Below, in pieces: positions 28,923-37,209 of a DNA stretch of 64,000 bases. Position 1 is the stretch's first letter. Each line of letters starts with the position of its first letter. Below the pieces are notes generated by a model. The model was not told the DNA's origin, did not search any database, and was given only the letters and a program-made list of their open reading frames with translations. The translations under genes and the position numbers were made by a program. Where the stretch lies: NCBI GenBank assembly GCA_001314655.1, contig LJSF01000003.1, positions 62,001 through 126,000 on the forward strand, in the 5' to 3' direction. Origin of the DNA: Rhodobacteraceae bacterium HLUCCA08 (GTDB lineage: Bacteria; Pseudomonadota; Alphaproteobacteria; Rhodobacterales; Rhodobacteraceae).

Positions 28923-30439
28923 TCGTCGATCAGGCTCCGCCCGGTCATCTCGGGCGGCGGCGCCAGCCCCATCAGATCCAGCAGGGTCGGCGCCAGGTCG
29001 GCCAGCCGGCCGTCATGCATCCGCGCGCCCGCCGGCCCGCCGACCAGCGCCACATGGACCGGGTTGAGCGTATGCGAGGTATGCGGCCCGCCGGTGTCGG
29101 GGTCCACCATCGTCTCGCAATTGCCGTGATCGGCGGTCACGACCATGGCGCCGCCGACCTCGCCCAGCGCGGCGACGACGCGGGCCAGGCTCCGGTCCAC
29201 CGCCGCGCAGGCCTTGATCGCGGCGTCCAGATCGCCGGTATGGCCGACCATGTCCGGATTGGCGTAATTGCAGACGATCAGGTCATAGCGATCCCGGATC
29301 GCGCCGACGAAGGCGTCGGTCACCTCGGCGGCGGACATCTCGGGCTGCAGATCGTAGGTGGCGACCTTGGGCGACGGGGCCAGGTAACGGTCCTCGCCCT
29401 GTTCGGGCACCTCTTTGCCGCCGTTCAGGAAGAAGGTGACATGGGGGTATTTCTCGGTCTCGGCGACCCGGAACTGGCGCAGGCCATGGGCGGCGACCCA
29501 GGCGCCGATCGTGTTCTTCACCACCTGCTTGGGATAACAGGTGGTCATGAAGCCGTCATGCGCCTGCGAATAATCGACCATGCCCAGCAGCCCGGCCAGG
29601 GCGGGGCGGCCCGTGACATCGAAACCGTCGAAATCGGGATCGCCGATCGCGGACAGGATTTCCCGCGCCCGGTCGGCCCGGAAATTGAGGCAGAAAAAGC
29701 CGTCGCCATCGCGCATCCCGGGATAATCGCCGATCACCGTGGCGGGCAGGAATTCGTCGGTGACATCCCCGGCATAATTGTCGCGGGCGACCTGGGCGGC
29801 ATCATCCGCCCTCTCTCCCTCGGCGCTGACCATGGCGCGCCAGGCCGTCTCGACCCGTTCCCAGCGCTTGTCCCGGTCCATCGCGTAATAGCGCCCGATC
29901 ACCGTGCCGATCCGCGCGCCCCCGGGCAGCTTGCCCTGCAAGTCGGCGATGAACCCGGCGCCCGAACGCGGCGCCACGTCGCGCCCATCGGTGATCGCGT
30001 GGATCACCACCGGCACGTCCCGGTCGCGCAGGGCCCTGGCCGCGGCGGCGATGTGATCGAGATGGCCATGGACGCCGCCGTCCGAGACCACGCCCATCAG
30101 ATGCGCGGTGCCCCCCGACGCTGTCAGCGCCCCGGCGAAATCCACCAGGGCGGCATTGTCGAAGAACGACCCGTCCTCGATCGCCAGTTCGATCTGGCCC
30201 AGGTCCATCGCCACCACCCGGCCGGCGCCGATATTCATGTGGCCGACCTCGGAATTGCCCATCTGGCCGCTGGGAAGGCCGACATCGGGGCCATGGGTGA
30301 CCAGCTGCGCATGAGGGCAGGTGGCCAGGATCCGGTCGAAGGTCGGGGTGTCGGCCAGCAGGGGGGCATTCGCCTCGGGCGCATCGCGCTTGCCCCAACC
30401 ATCGAGGATACACAGAACGACGGGTTTCGGCGTGGTCAT
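28919..30439 (-). CDS. gpmI: 2,3-bisphosphoglycerate-independent phosphoglycerate mutase
   Basis: GpmI interconverts 3- and 2-phosphoglycerate in glycolysis and gluconeogenesis using two Mn ions and a phosphoserine intermediate. The 506-residue protein has the alkaline-phosphatase fold with ILDGWGKRD at the N-terminus, the nucleophile Ser63 in GNSEVGHMNIG, GGVHGHLDHI, and the C-terminal metal motifs NYANPDMVGHTGD and VTADHGNCE. It is the first gene of the gpmI-envC-ctpA-rppH unit, an order common in alphaproteobacteria. A 26-bp palindrome and the rlmH gene lie upstream. Confidence 0.97.
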   Translation of the reverse strand: MTTPKPVVLCILDGWGKRDAPEANAPLLADTPTFDRILATCPHAQLVTHGPDVGLPSGQMGNSEVGHMNIGAGRVVAMDLGQIELAIEDGSFFDNAALVDFAGALTASGGTAHLMGVVSDGGVHGHLDHIAAAARALRDRDVPVVIHAITDGRDVAPRSGAGFIADLQGKLPGGARIGTVIGRYYAMDRDKRWERVETAWRAMVSAEGERADDAAQVARDNYAGDVTDEFLPATVIGDYPGMRDGDGFFCLNFRADRAREILSAIGDPDFDGFDVTGRPALAGLLGMVDYSQAHDGFMTTCYPKQVVKNTIGAWVAAHGLRQFRVAETEKYPHVTFFLNGGKEVPEQGEDRYLAPSPKVATYDLQPEMSAAEVTDAFVGAIRDRYDLIVCNYANPDMVGHTGDLDAAIKACAAVDRSLARVVAALGEVGGAMVVTADHGNCETMVDPDTGGPHTSHTLNPVHVALVGGPAGARMHDGRLADLAPTLLDLMGLAPPPEMTGRSLIDE

Positions 30440-30512
30440 CTTCGGCCTCCTGCTACTGCGGGTGTTGATAGACCCGGTCCGGACAAAGGGAAACCGGTCG
30501 ATCCCGGGGCGG

Positions 30513-30538
30513 GCACCAAAATTACGTAATTTTGGTGC
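30513..30538. repeat. 26-bp perfect intergenic palindrome, copy 2
   Basis: GCACCAAAATTACGTAATTT followed by TGGTGC forms a perfect 26-bp inverted repeat, with the core ACCAAAATTACGTAATTTTG plus GT identical to the copy at 6012-6037 and the two outer base pairs changed on both sides. It lies between the rlmH end and the gpmI start on the minus strand. Compensating changes in the arms suggest selection for pairing. Confidence 0.85.
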
Positions 30539-30541
30539 GCG

Positions 30542-31009
30542 TCAGGCCCGGTGATAGGGCGTGCCGGCCAGGATCGACGCCGCGCGATACAGCTGTTCGG
30601 CCAGCATCACCCGGACCAGCATGTGCGGCCAGACCATCCGGCCCAGGCTCACGGTCGCCTCTGCTCGTGCGCGCAGGTCGGGCGCGATCCCGTCCGCGCC
30701 GCCGATGACAAAGGCCACCTCGGCCCGTCCGTCATCGCGCCAGCCTGCGATCAGCGCTGCGAAATCGGGCGAGGACAGTGCCGGGCCCCGCTCGTCCAGG
30801 CAGCAGATCACCGCGCCCGCCGGCACGGCCTTGTCCAGAAGCGCGGCCTCGGCCGCCATGCCGCCACCCTTGCCGTCGACCTCGCGCACCGTGACCGGAC
30901 CAAGGCCAAGCCCCCGTCCGGTGCGGTCGAAACGCTCCAGGTAATCGTCCGCCAACGCCTTTTCCGGCCCGGCCCGCAGCCGGCCCACGGCACAGATCGC
31001 AACCCGCAT
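30542..31009 (-). CDS. rlmH: 23S rRNA pseudouridine-1915 N3-methyltransferase
   Basis: RlmH is a SPOUT methyltransferase that methylates N3 of pseudouridine 1915 in helix 69 of 23S rRNA on the assembled 70S ribosome. The 155-residue length is typical. The knot motifs FVIGGADGIAPDLRARA and LGRMVWPHMLVRVMLAEQLY, and the end TPYHRA, are characteristic. Its ATG overlaps the last base of the rsfS stop region, so the two are translationally coupled, an order conserved in many bacteria. The chosen start avoids 39 residues that are out of frame with rsfS. Confidence 0.96.
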   Translation of the reverse strand: MRVAICAVGRLRAGPEKALADDYLERFDRTGRGLGLGPVTVREVDGKGGGMAAEAALLDKAVPAGAVICCLDERGPALSSPDFAALIAGWRDDGRAEVAFVIGGADGIAPDLRARAEATVSLGRMVWPHMLVRVMLAEQLYRAASILAGTPYHRA

Positions 31010-31371
31010 CAGCGGGCGTCGGCCCGGCCCTCGGGCGTCAGCCACATCTTCTCGAGCTGGTAGAACTCGCGCACTTCGGGCCGGAAGACATGGACGATCA
31101 CGTCGCCCGTGTCGATCAGCACCCAATCGCCGGTGTCCTTGCCCTCGACCTTGGCCGAAATGCCGTGATCGGCTTTCAGCCGCTCGGTCAGCTTTTCCGC
31201 GATCGCGGTGACCTGGCGGGTCGACCGCCCCGAGGCGATGACCATGTAATCGCCGATCTCGGACTTGCCGCGCAGGTCGATTTGCACGACGTCTTCGGCC
31301 TTGTCATCGGAAAGGGAGGTCAAGATCGCGCCCAGCAGGGTTTCGGGCGTCGGGCGGGTCGCAGCGGTCAT
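31009..31371 (-). CDS. rsfS: Ribosomal silencing factor RsfS
   Basis: RsfS binds uL14 of the large ribosomal subunit and blocks subunit joining during slow growth. The 120-residue protein shows the family pattern AEDVVQIDLRGKSEIGDYMV, IASGRSTRQVTAIAE and GDWVLIDTGDVIVHVFRPEV. The ATG at 31371 has no good ribosome site of its own. The strong AGGAGG lies 60 bases upstream and leads an 18-codon frame that ends in TGATG, overlapping this ATG. Start by re-initiation, or an in-frame CTG just after the AGGAGG, are both possible. rlmH follows. Confidence 0.94.
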   Translation of the reverse strand: MTAATRPTPETLLGAILTSLSDDKAEDVVQIDLRGKSEIGDYMVIASGRSTRQVTAIAEKLTERLKADHGISAKVEGKDTGDWVLIDTGDVIVHVFRPEVREFYQLEKMWLTPEGRADAR

Positions 31372-31427
31372 CACGCCGGTCCCGGGTTCCGCGGCATTCG
31401 CCGCCGATGAGGAAAGAGACAGTTCAT
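31371..31427 (-). CDS. Possible 18-codon leader peptide coupled to rsfS
   Basis: AGGAGG on the minus strand stands three bases before ATG (31425-31427), opening a frame for MNCLFPHRRRMPRNPGPA and ending with TGA whose last base is the A of the rsfS ATG. The layout fits translational coupling. No conservation can be judged here, and the short spacing is not ideal, so the AGGAGG might instead serve a non-ATG rsfS start. Confidence 0.35.
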   Translation of the reverse strand: MNCLFPHRRRMPRNPGPA

Positions 31428-31483
31428 CGTCCTCCTGATACGCGCCGCCTGGCCCCGGCGCTGGGTCTGGGTCCAACCTAACC

Positions 31484-31660
31484 GCGCCGGGACGACATTT
31501 CAATGAAGCCGCGCGCGACCCGCCGGGCCAGCGGATACTGGCGGCCAGCCTGTCCTCGGACGACCTGGCGCTGTTGCTGGCCGCCGGGGTTCTGGCGGTG
31601 ATCGGCCTGGCGATGGAAGACGCCGCCCGCGCGGCCGAGGAAAACCGGGGCTTTGTCTGA
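31484..31660 (+). pseudogene. Truncated DUF2975 membrane protein gene, C-terminal remnant
   Basis: The frame ending TGA at 31658-31660 reads DPPGQRILAASLSSDDLALL, then LAAGVLAVIGLAMEDAARAA and EENRGFV, which matches the last transmembrane helix and tail of DUF2975 proteins (normally four helices and about 160-180 residues). Upstream the frame has no ATG and meets a stop at 31436, inside the rsfS leader on the other strand, so roughly the first two thirds of the gene are gone. DUF2975 genes usually precede the small HTH regulator that is intact here and overlaps it by ATGA. Confidence 0.7.
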
Positions 31661-31869
31661 TGCGGATCGTCGTGCGGCTGGATGTGATGATGGCCCGGCG
31701 CAAGATGCGCGGGCGGGAGCAGGCCGAACAGGTGGGCATTACCGAACAGACCCCGCGCCTGCTGACATCCGGCAAGGTCAAGGGCGTGCGCTTCGAAACC
31801 CTGGCGGTGATCTGCGCCGCTCTGGACGGCCAGCCGGGCGACCTGCTCGAGGCGGCTGCGGACGACTGA
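31660..31869 (+). CDS. Small XRE/Cro-type HTH regulator (YozG-like)
   Basis: The 69-residue protein MRIVVRLDVMMARRKMRGRE is a minimal helix-turn-helix of the YozG/HTH_26 group: RLDVMMARRKM, EQAEQVGITEQTPRLLTSGK (recognition region) and LAVICAALDGQPGDLLE. Such regulators are normally encoded next to a DUF2975 membrane protein and probably work with it. Here the ATG overlaps the stop of a truncated DUF2975 gene, so translation may have depended on coupling that is now lost. Part of the usual SxxNLSxL recognition motif is changed to TEQTPRLL. Confidence 0.8.
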   Translation: MRIVVRLDVMMARRKMRGREQAEQVGITEQTPRLLTSGKVKGVRFETLAVICAALDGQPGDLLEAAADD

Positions 31870-31926
31870 TCTTGCGGGCGGCGCGGCCCTGCGGCAGTGT
31901 CGCCCGGTCCAATGCCCGGAGGCCCC

Positions 31927-33030
31927 ATGAGCGACCAGACCCGCGCCGCCCGCTTGCTGCACCTGCGCGCCGAGACCCTGCAGAAGGGCGATCCGGTCGC
32001 CCTGCCGCTTACCCTGGCCTCGATGTATCACCTGCCGGGCGATCCCGCCGGCGTGCCCGGCTACGGCCGCATGGACAATGCCACGGTCGAGGCGCTGGAA
32101 CATGCGCTGGCCCTGCTCGAGGACGCCCCCTGCCTGGCCTTTCCGTCGGGCATGGCGGCGATCTCGGCGGCTCTCTTCGCCACGCTCAAGGCGGGCGACC
32201 GGCTGCTGATCCCCTCCGATGGCTATTACACCACACGCCTGCTGGCCGACCGGTTCCTGGCCAGGCTGGGCGTGACGGTCGACACGCGCCCCACGGCCAG
32301 CTTCGCCGAGGGCGGCCTTGCCGGCTATGCGGTGGTGTTCCTCGAAACCCCGTCCAATCCGGGGCTGGACCTGTGCGACCTGTCCGCGATCTGTGCCGAG
32401 ATCCGCGCGGCGGGCGGGGTCAGCATCGTCGACAACACCACCATGACGCCCTTCGGCCAGCGCCCGCTGGACCTGGGCGCCGATATCGTCGTCGCCTCCG
32501 ACACCAAGGCGCCGAACGGCCATTCCGACGCGCTGATGGGCCATGTCGCCACCCGCGACGACAACCTGCTGGAGGAGCTGCGCGCCTGGCGCAAGCTGGG
32601 CGGCGGCATCCCCGGCCCGTTCGAGGCCTGGCTGACCCATCGCGGGCTGGAAACGCTCGAATTGCGGTTCGCCCGGATGTGCGACAGCGCCGAGGCGCTC
32701 GCCCCGCGCCTGGCCGACCATCCCAGGGTGGCAAGGCTGCGCTATCCCGGCCTGCCCGGCGATCCGGCGCACAACCTGGCCCGCCGCCAGATGGCCCGGC
32801 CCGGCCTGCTCATCGGGCTGGAGCTGGACAGCGCCGAGACGGCCGAACGGTTCATCGACACCTGCCCCCTGCTGCAACCGGCGACCTCCTTTGGCGGGGT
32901 GCACAGCAGCGCCGAACGCCGCGCCCGCTGGGGCGATGCGGTGGCGCCGGGCTTTGTCCGCCTGTCGGTCGGGATCGAGCCGGTCGAACCGCTGTGGGCG
33001 GCCCTCAAGGAAAGTCTCGACGCGCTTTAG
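31927..33030 (+). CDS. Trans-sulfuration PLP enzyme (cystathionine gamma-lyase type)
   Basis: This 367-residue fold-type I PLP protein belongs to the Cys/Met metabolism family. It shows YGRMDNATVEALEHALALLE, the PLP-stacking SDGYYTTR, LETPSNPGLDLCDL, and the Schiff-base lysine in ASDTKAPNGHSDALMG, then GPFEAWLTHRGLETLELR and RLSVGIEPVEPLW. Members include cystathionine gamma-lyase, gamma-synthase and methionine gamma-lyase; the sequence most resembles a lyase, but substrate preference cannot be read. GGAGG precedes the ATG at 31927. No met/cys genes flank it. Confidence 0.88.
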   Translation: MSDQTRAARLLHLRAETLQKGDPVALPLTLASMYHLPGDPAGVPGYGRMDNATVEALEHALALLEDAPCLAFPSGMAAISAALFATLKAGDRLLIPSDGYYTTRLLADRFLARLGVTVDTRPTASFAEGGLAGYAVVFLETPSNPGLDLCDLSAICAEIRAAGGVSIVDNTTMTPFGQRPLDLGADIVVASDTKAPNGHSDALMGHVATRDDNLLEELRAWRKLGGGIPGPFEAWLTHRGLETLELRFARMCDSAEALAPRLADHPRVARLRYPGLPGDPAHNLARRQMARPGLLIGLELDSAETAERFIDTCPLLQPATSFGGVHSSAERRARWGDAVAPGFVRLSVGIEPVEPLWAALKESLDAL

Positions 33031-33074
33031 GCATCGTGCGGCCCCGCCCCCACCCGGCCCGTTCCGGCCGCGCC

Positions 33075-34418
33075 CTAGTCCGGCGCCGAGCGTTCCGACC
33101 GCAGGGTCGATCCTTCCAGCATCTTGACCTCGCGCTGCGGGAACGGGATCGAAATCCCGTGTTCCTGGAACGCGTCCCACAGCGCCAGATAGACATTGCC
33201 GCGGATGTTGGTCAGCCCGCCGGCCGGGTCGTCGATCCAGAACCGCAGGATGTAATCGACCGAACTGTCGCCGAAACCGACGATATGGCAGACCGGCGGG
33301 CGAAAGTTCAGCACCCGATCGACCGATTGCGCCGCGTCGATGGCGATCCTGCGCACCTTGTGCGGGTCGTCCGCATAGGCGGTGCCGAAATAGATATCGA
33401 GCCGGACAAAGGCGTTGGAATGGGACCAGTTGACCACCTGGGTGGTGATCAGGTCCTCGTTCGGGATCAGGTATTCGCGCCCGTCCCGCGTGGTGATCGA
33501 CACATAGCGCGCCCCCAGCGCGTTGATCCAGCCGAAGGTTTCGCCGACGGAGATCACGTCGCCGGGCTTGACCGACTTGTCCAGCAGGATGATCACGCCC
33601 GACACCAGGTTCGACACCACCTTCTGCAACCCGAACCCGATGCCCACGCCGATCGCGCCGGACAGCACCGCCAGCCCGGTCAGATCGACCCCCACCAACC
33701 GCAGCCCGGCAAAGAAGGCCAGCGAATAGACCGCGATCTGCAGCGCCTTGACCGCCAGTTCCCGCATCGACGGGCTCAGATCCTCGTTCGCGCGGATCCG
33801 GCTGGCCGAGCCGCGGGCCAGCAGCCGTGCCACATAGATGAACAGCCCCAGCACGGCGATGGCGCGGATCAGCAGCCACAGGCTGAGCCGCGTGTCGCCC
33901 ATCTCGAGCGCCGCGGAATCGAGCAGCCGCACCGCCTCGTCCGTCAGCCCGAGGATGTTCAGCGTGACCCAGGCCCAGGCGCCCCAGCGCACGATGCCGC
34001 GCAGCAGCCCGTTGCCGATGACCCGCGTGGCCAGGATCACGAACAGCCAGGCGGTGGCCAGGTTGGCGATGACCGCCAGCAAGTGGGTCCGCGACGGCCA
34101 GGTGATTTCGCGCATCACCGCGATGACGATCCAGATCAGCACCACGAAGACGATCCCGCGCATCCGCTTGTGCACGGTCAGCAACGCCCGAAACCGCCAT
34201 TTCGGCCAGCCTTCGCGCGAGCGCATCCATTCGTGCAGCCGCGGCCGGATGATGGCGGCAAGGATCCAGGCCACGGCCAGGATCGCGATGGCGATCCCCA
34301 CCTGATAGGCGTTCCAGGGCCGCAGCAGGCTTTGCAGGAAATCCGTGGCCTGGCCGATCAGGCCCTGGCCGATCTCGACCGCCTCGTCGGCCAGGTTGGG
34401 GGCGTCATCCGGTTCCAT
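33075..34418 (-). CDS. Mechanosensitive ion channel, MscS family
   Basis: This 447-residue inner-membrane protein has about five hydrophobic segments (for example VGIAIAILAVAWILAAIIR, GIVFVVLIWIVIAVM, AIAVLGLFIYVARLLA) before the MscS pore helix and beta domain: GLAVLSGAIGVGIGFGLQKV, VSGVIILLDKSVKPGDVISV and IPNEDLITTQVVNWS. It opens under membrane tension to release solutes in osmotic downshock. The extra N-terminal helices make it larger than E. coli MscS (286 residues). It stands alone, convergent with the trans-sulfuration gene. Confidence 0.93.
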   Translation of the reverse strand: MEPDDAPNLADEAVEIGQGLIGQATDFLQSLLRPWNAYQVGIAIAILAVAWILAAIIRPRLHEWMRSREGWPKWRFRALLTVHKRMRGIVFVVLIWIVIAVMREITWPSRTHLLAVIANLATAWLFVILATRVIGNGLLRGIVRWGAWAWVTLNILGLTDEAVRLLDSAALEMGDTRLSLWLLIRAIAVLGLFIYVARLLARGSASRIRANEDLSPSMRELAVKALQIAVYSLAFFAGLRLVGVDLTGLAVLSGAIGVGIGFGLQKVVSNLVSGVIILLDKSVKPGDVISVGETFGWINALGARYVSITTRDGREYLIPNEDLITTQVVNWSHSNAFVRLDIYFGTAYADDPHKVRRIAIDAAQSVDRVLNFRPPVCHIVGFGDSSVDYILRFWIDDPAGGLTNIRGNVYLALWDAFQEHGISIPFPQREVKMLEGSTLRSERSAPD

Positions 34419-34778
34419 TGCCCGTCACTCTGGCCGAGGTCCGCGCCCGCGTCCAGCGGCGTCGGGCACGGGACAATCCGGCCGACCAGAGCATCGGTCA
34501 CGCGGCGCCGTCCGGTTCGAACCGGCGCGGTCGGGGCCTGTCCGCATCGGTCCCGGTCCCGGGCCAGCGTGCACCCGGCACCGTGCGGCCCGCGCGCCTT
34601 TCCCTTGCGAGGCGCCGGTCCGGGGTGTATCTGCCACAGGATGAAACGGGTTTTCGACATGGACGACCGCGCCCGCCTGCCCTGGCGGTTCTTCGGCGCC
34701 ACGCTGACGGTCCTGGCGCGCCTATAGGGTGGCGTCCCGTCCCCTTTTCCCCTGACATCCATGACCCCAGAGGACCCC
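34419..34778. other. 360-bp region upstream of leuC
   Basis: The gap lies between the divergent MscS and leuC genes and must carry their promoters. I see no confident promoter. A 28-codon frame (34641-34727, MKRVFDMDDRARLPWRFFGA plus 8 residues) ends 51 bp before leuC. It lacks a proper ribosome site and a leucine run, so it is not a convincing attenuator peptide. Confidence 0.4.
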
Positions 34779-36182
34779 ATGTCCGGCAAGACACTCTATG
34801 ACAAGATCTGGGAGGCCCACCTCGCCCACGAGGCCGAGGACGGCACCTGCCTTCTGTATATCGACCGCCACCTGGTGCACGAGGTGACCAGCCCCCAGGC
34901 CTTCGAAGGCCTGCGCATGGCCGGCCGCACCGTCCGCGCGCCCGAGAAAACCATCGCCGTGCCCGATCACAACGTGCCCACCACCCCGGGCCGCGAAAAC
35001 CCCGACCAGATGCCCGAGGACAGCCGAATCCAGGTCGCCGCGCTGGATACCAATGCGCGCGATTTCGGCATCCACTACTACCCGGTAAGCGACATCCGCC
35101 AGGGCATCGTCCATATCGTCGGCCCCGAACAGGGCTGGACCCTGCCGGGGATGACGGTCGTGTGCGGGGATTCGCATACGGCCACCCATGGCGCCTTCGG
35201 CGCGCTGGCCCATGGCATCGGCACCTCCGAGGTCGAACACGTCCTGGCCACCCAGACGCTGATCCAGAAGAAATCCAAGAACATGAAGGTCGAGATCACC
35301 GGCAAGCTGCGCCCCGGTGTGACCGCCAAGGACATCACCCTGTCGGTGATCGGCGCGACCGGCACCGCCGGCGGCACCGGCTATGTCATCGAATATTGCG
35401 GCGAGGCGATCCGCGACCTGTCGATGGAAGGCCGGATGACCGTCTGCAACATGGCGATCGAGGGCGGTGCCCGCGCCGGCCTGATCGCGCCGGACGAAAA
35501 GACCTTCGACTACGTCATGGGCCGCCCCCACGCGCCCAAGGGCGCGCAATGGGAGGCCGCGCTGGCCTGGTGGAAGACGCTCTATTCCGACGATGACGCG
35601 CAGTGGGACAAGGTCGTCACCATCGCCGGCGAGGATATCGCCCCGGTCGTGACCTGGGGCACCTCGCCCGAGGACGTGCTGCCGATCACCGCGACCGTGC
35701 CCGCCCCCGAGGATTTCAAGGGCGGCAAGGTCGAGGCTGCGCGCCGGTCGCTCGATTACATGGGGCTGACCCCGGGCCAGAAACTGTCGGATATCGAGAT
35801 CGACACGGTCTTCATCGGGTCCTGCACCAATGGCCGGATCGAGGATCTGCGCGCCGCGGCCGAAATCCTCAAGGGCAAGACGATCAAGGTCAAGCGCGCC
35901 ATGGTCGTGCCGGGATCGGGGCTTGTCCGCGCCCAGGCCGAGGAAGAGGGGCTGGCAGAGATCTTTCAGCAGGCCGGGTTCGAATGGCGCATGGCCGGCT
36001 GTTCCATGTGCCTTGCGATGAATCCCGATCAATTGTCCGAGGGCGAGCGCTGCGCCTCGACCAGCAACCGCAACTTCGAGGGTCGCCAGGGCTACAAGGG
36101 GCGCACGCATCTTGTCAGCCCGGCCATGGCGGCGGCGGCAGCGGTCACCGGCAAGCTGACCGATGTGCGGGAAATGATGTAA
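34779..36182 (+). CDS. leuC: 3-isopropylmalate dehydratase, large subunit
   Basis: LeuC forms, with LeuD, the 4Fe-4S isomerase that converts 2- to 3-isopropylmalate in leucine synthesis. The 467-residue aconitase-type protein starts [15 protein letters not shown] and contains [20 protein letters not shown] and the cluster cysteines in [16 protein letters not shown] and [17 protein letters not shown] precedes the ATG at 34779, which is preferred over an ATG six codons earlier. leuD follows after 84 bp on the same strand. Confidence 0.97.
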   Translation: MSGKTLYDKIWEAHLAHEAEDGTCLLYIDRHLVHEVTSPQAFEGLRMAGRTVRAPEKTIAVPDHNVPTTPGRENPDQMPEDSRIQVAALDTNARDFGIHYYPVSDIRQGIVHIVGPEQGWTLPGMTVVCGDSHTATHGAFGALAHGIGTSEVEHVLATQTLIQKKSKNMKVEITGKLRPGVTAKDITLSVIGATGTAGGTGYVIEYCGEAIRDLSMEGRMTVCNMAIEGGARAGLIAPDEKTFDYVMGRPHAPKGAQWEAALAWWKTLYSDDDAQWDKVVTIAGEDIAPVVTWGTSPEDVLPITATVPAPEDFKGGKVEAARRSLDYMGLTPGQKLSDIEIDTVFIGSCTNGRIEDLRAAAEILKGKTIKVKRAMVVPGSGLVRAQAEEEGLAEIFQQAGFEWRMAGCSMCLAMNPDQLSEGERCASTSNRNFEGRQGYKGRTHLVSPAMAAAAAVTGKLTDVREMM

Positions 36183-36266
36183 GGCGCGCGCTCATCAAGG
36201 CCGTCGCCCTGTCTTCGCGAAGACGAGGCGAAGGCTCGGATGAGCGGCCCCGAAAAGGATACGACA

Positions 36267-36872
36267 ATGGAAAAGTTCTCCACCCTCACCGGGATCGCGG
36301 CACCCTTGCCGCTGGTCAATATCGACACCGACATGATCATCCCCAAGCAGTTCCTCAAGACGATCAAGCGCTCGGGCCTGGGCGTGAACCTGTTCGACGA
36401 GATGCGCTATGACCGGCAGGGCAACGAGATCGCCGATTTCGTGCTCAACCAGCCCGCCTATCGTGAGGCGAGCATCCTGGTGGCAGGGGACAATTTCGGC
36501 TGCGGTTCCAGCCGCGAACATGCGCCCTGGGCGCTGCTCGATTTCGGCATCCGCTGCGTGATCTCGACCAGTTTCGCCGACATCTTCTACAACAATTGCT
36601 TCAAGAACGGCATCCTGCCGGTCGTCCTGCCGCAGGACGATGTCGCCAAGCTGATGGATGACGCCGAACGCGGCGCCAACGCGACCCTGACGGTCGACCT
36701 GGAAAGCCAGACCATCACCGGCCCCGACGGCGGCACGATCGCCTTCGAGGTCGACCCCTGGCGCAAGCATTGCCTGCTCAACGGGCTCGACGATATCGGG
36801 CTGACCCTGGAAAAGGCCGCGTCGATCGACGCCTTCGAGGCCCGCGCCGCGGCCGAACGCCCCTGGGTCTGA
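36267..36872 (+). CDS. leuD: 3-isopropylmalate dehydratase, small subunit
   Basis: The 201-residue swivel subunit pairs with LeuC. It shows the family motifs [39 protein letters not shown] and [18 protein letters not shown]. The start [15 protein letters not shown] has AAAAGGA just upstream and gives the usual length. It is likely co-transcribed with leuC. A 27-bp perfect hairpin (36898-36924) follows 25 bp after the stop. Confidence 0.97.
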   Translation: MEKFSTLTGIAAPLPLVNIDTDMIIPKQFLKTIKRSGLGVNLFDEMRYDRQGNEIADFVLNQPAYREASILVAGDNFGCGSSREHAPWALLDFGIRCVISTSFADIFYNNCFKNGILPVVLPQDDVAKLMDDAERGANATLTVDLESQTITGPDGGTIAFEVDPWRKHCLLNGLDDIGLTLEKAASIDAFEARAAAERPWV

Positions 36873-37209
36873 TCGAAATCGGCGCATCTGCCTGATTGCG
36901 CGGCATTCGACTGAAATGCCGCGCAGATCGCGCCCGGCCATCCCGGCAATATTTCGCGGGAATAACCAAGGCTTGTCCCATATGTAGTGGATGCCTTGGT
37001 TCGGCCTTTGGATGGTTGCAAACCCGCACCACTCTTGCCCCAAAAGCGCCCTGATCCTTGGGCTAATCTCGGACCTGCACTTGCAGCACAATCGGGATCT
37101 GGGCAACATTATGGCAAAGTTGAGGCAGCTTGCCACAAACTGGCGAGTTCAGACTGGGACAAGGCGCCGGCATCGTATCGGCTCCGACCGGATTGAGGAT
37201 AACGGGGCA
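36873..37209. other. 337-bp intergenic region with two strong inverted repeats
   Basis: Downstream of leuD, GCGCGGCATT (36898-36907) pairs perfectly with AATGCCGCGC (36915-36924) around a 7-base loop. AACCAAGGC (36964-36972) pairs with GCCTTGGTT (36993-37001) around a 20-base loop. There is no T-tract after the first. The DNA is less GC-rich than its neighbours and shows no coding frame with a ribosome site. It could hold the leuCD transcription end, a promoter for the next operon, or a small structured RNA. Confidence 0.55.

Noticed and set aside
31503-31601. Short plus-strand frame starting ATGAAGCCGCGC
   Set aside because: The overlapping frame matches DUF2975, while this one is rich in Arg, Trp and Cys and is typical of an out-of-frame reading.
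31653-34727. 1024-codon plus-strand open frame
   Set aside because: It crosses the HTH gene, the trans-sulfuration gene and the antisense of the MscS gene, without a recognisable domain of its own.
34641-34727. 28-codon frame before leuC as a leucine attenuator peptide
   Set aside because: It has four scattered leucines and no run, no suitable ribosome site, and no terminator hairpin between it and leuC.
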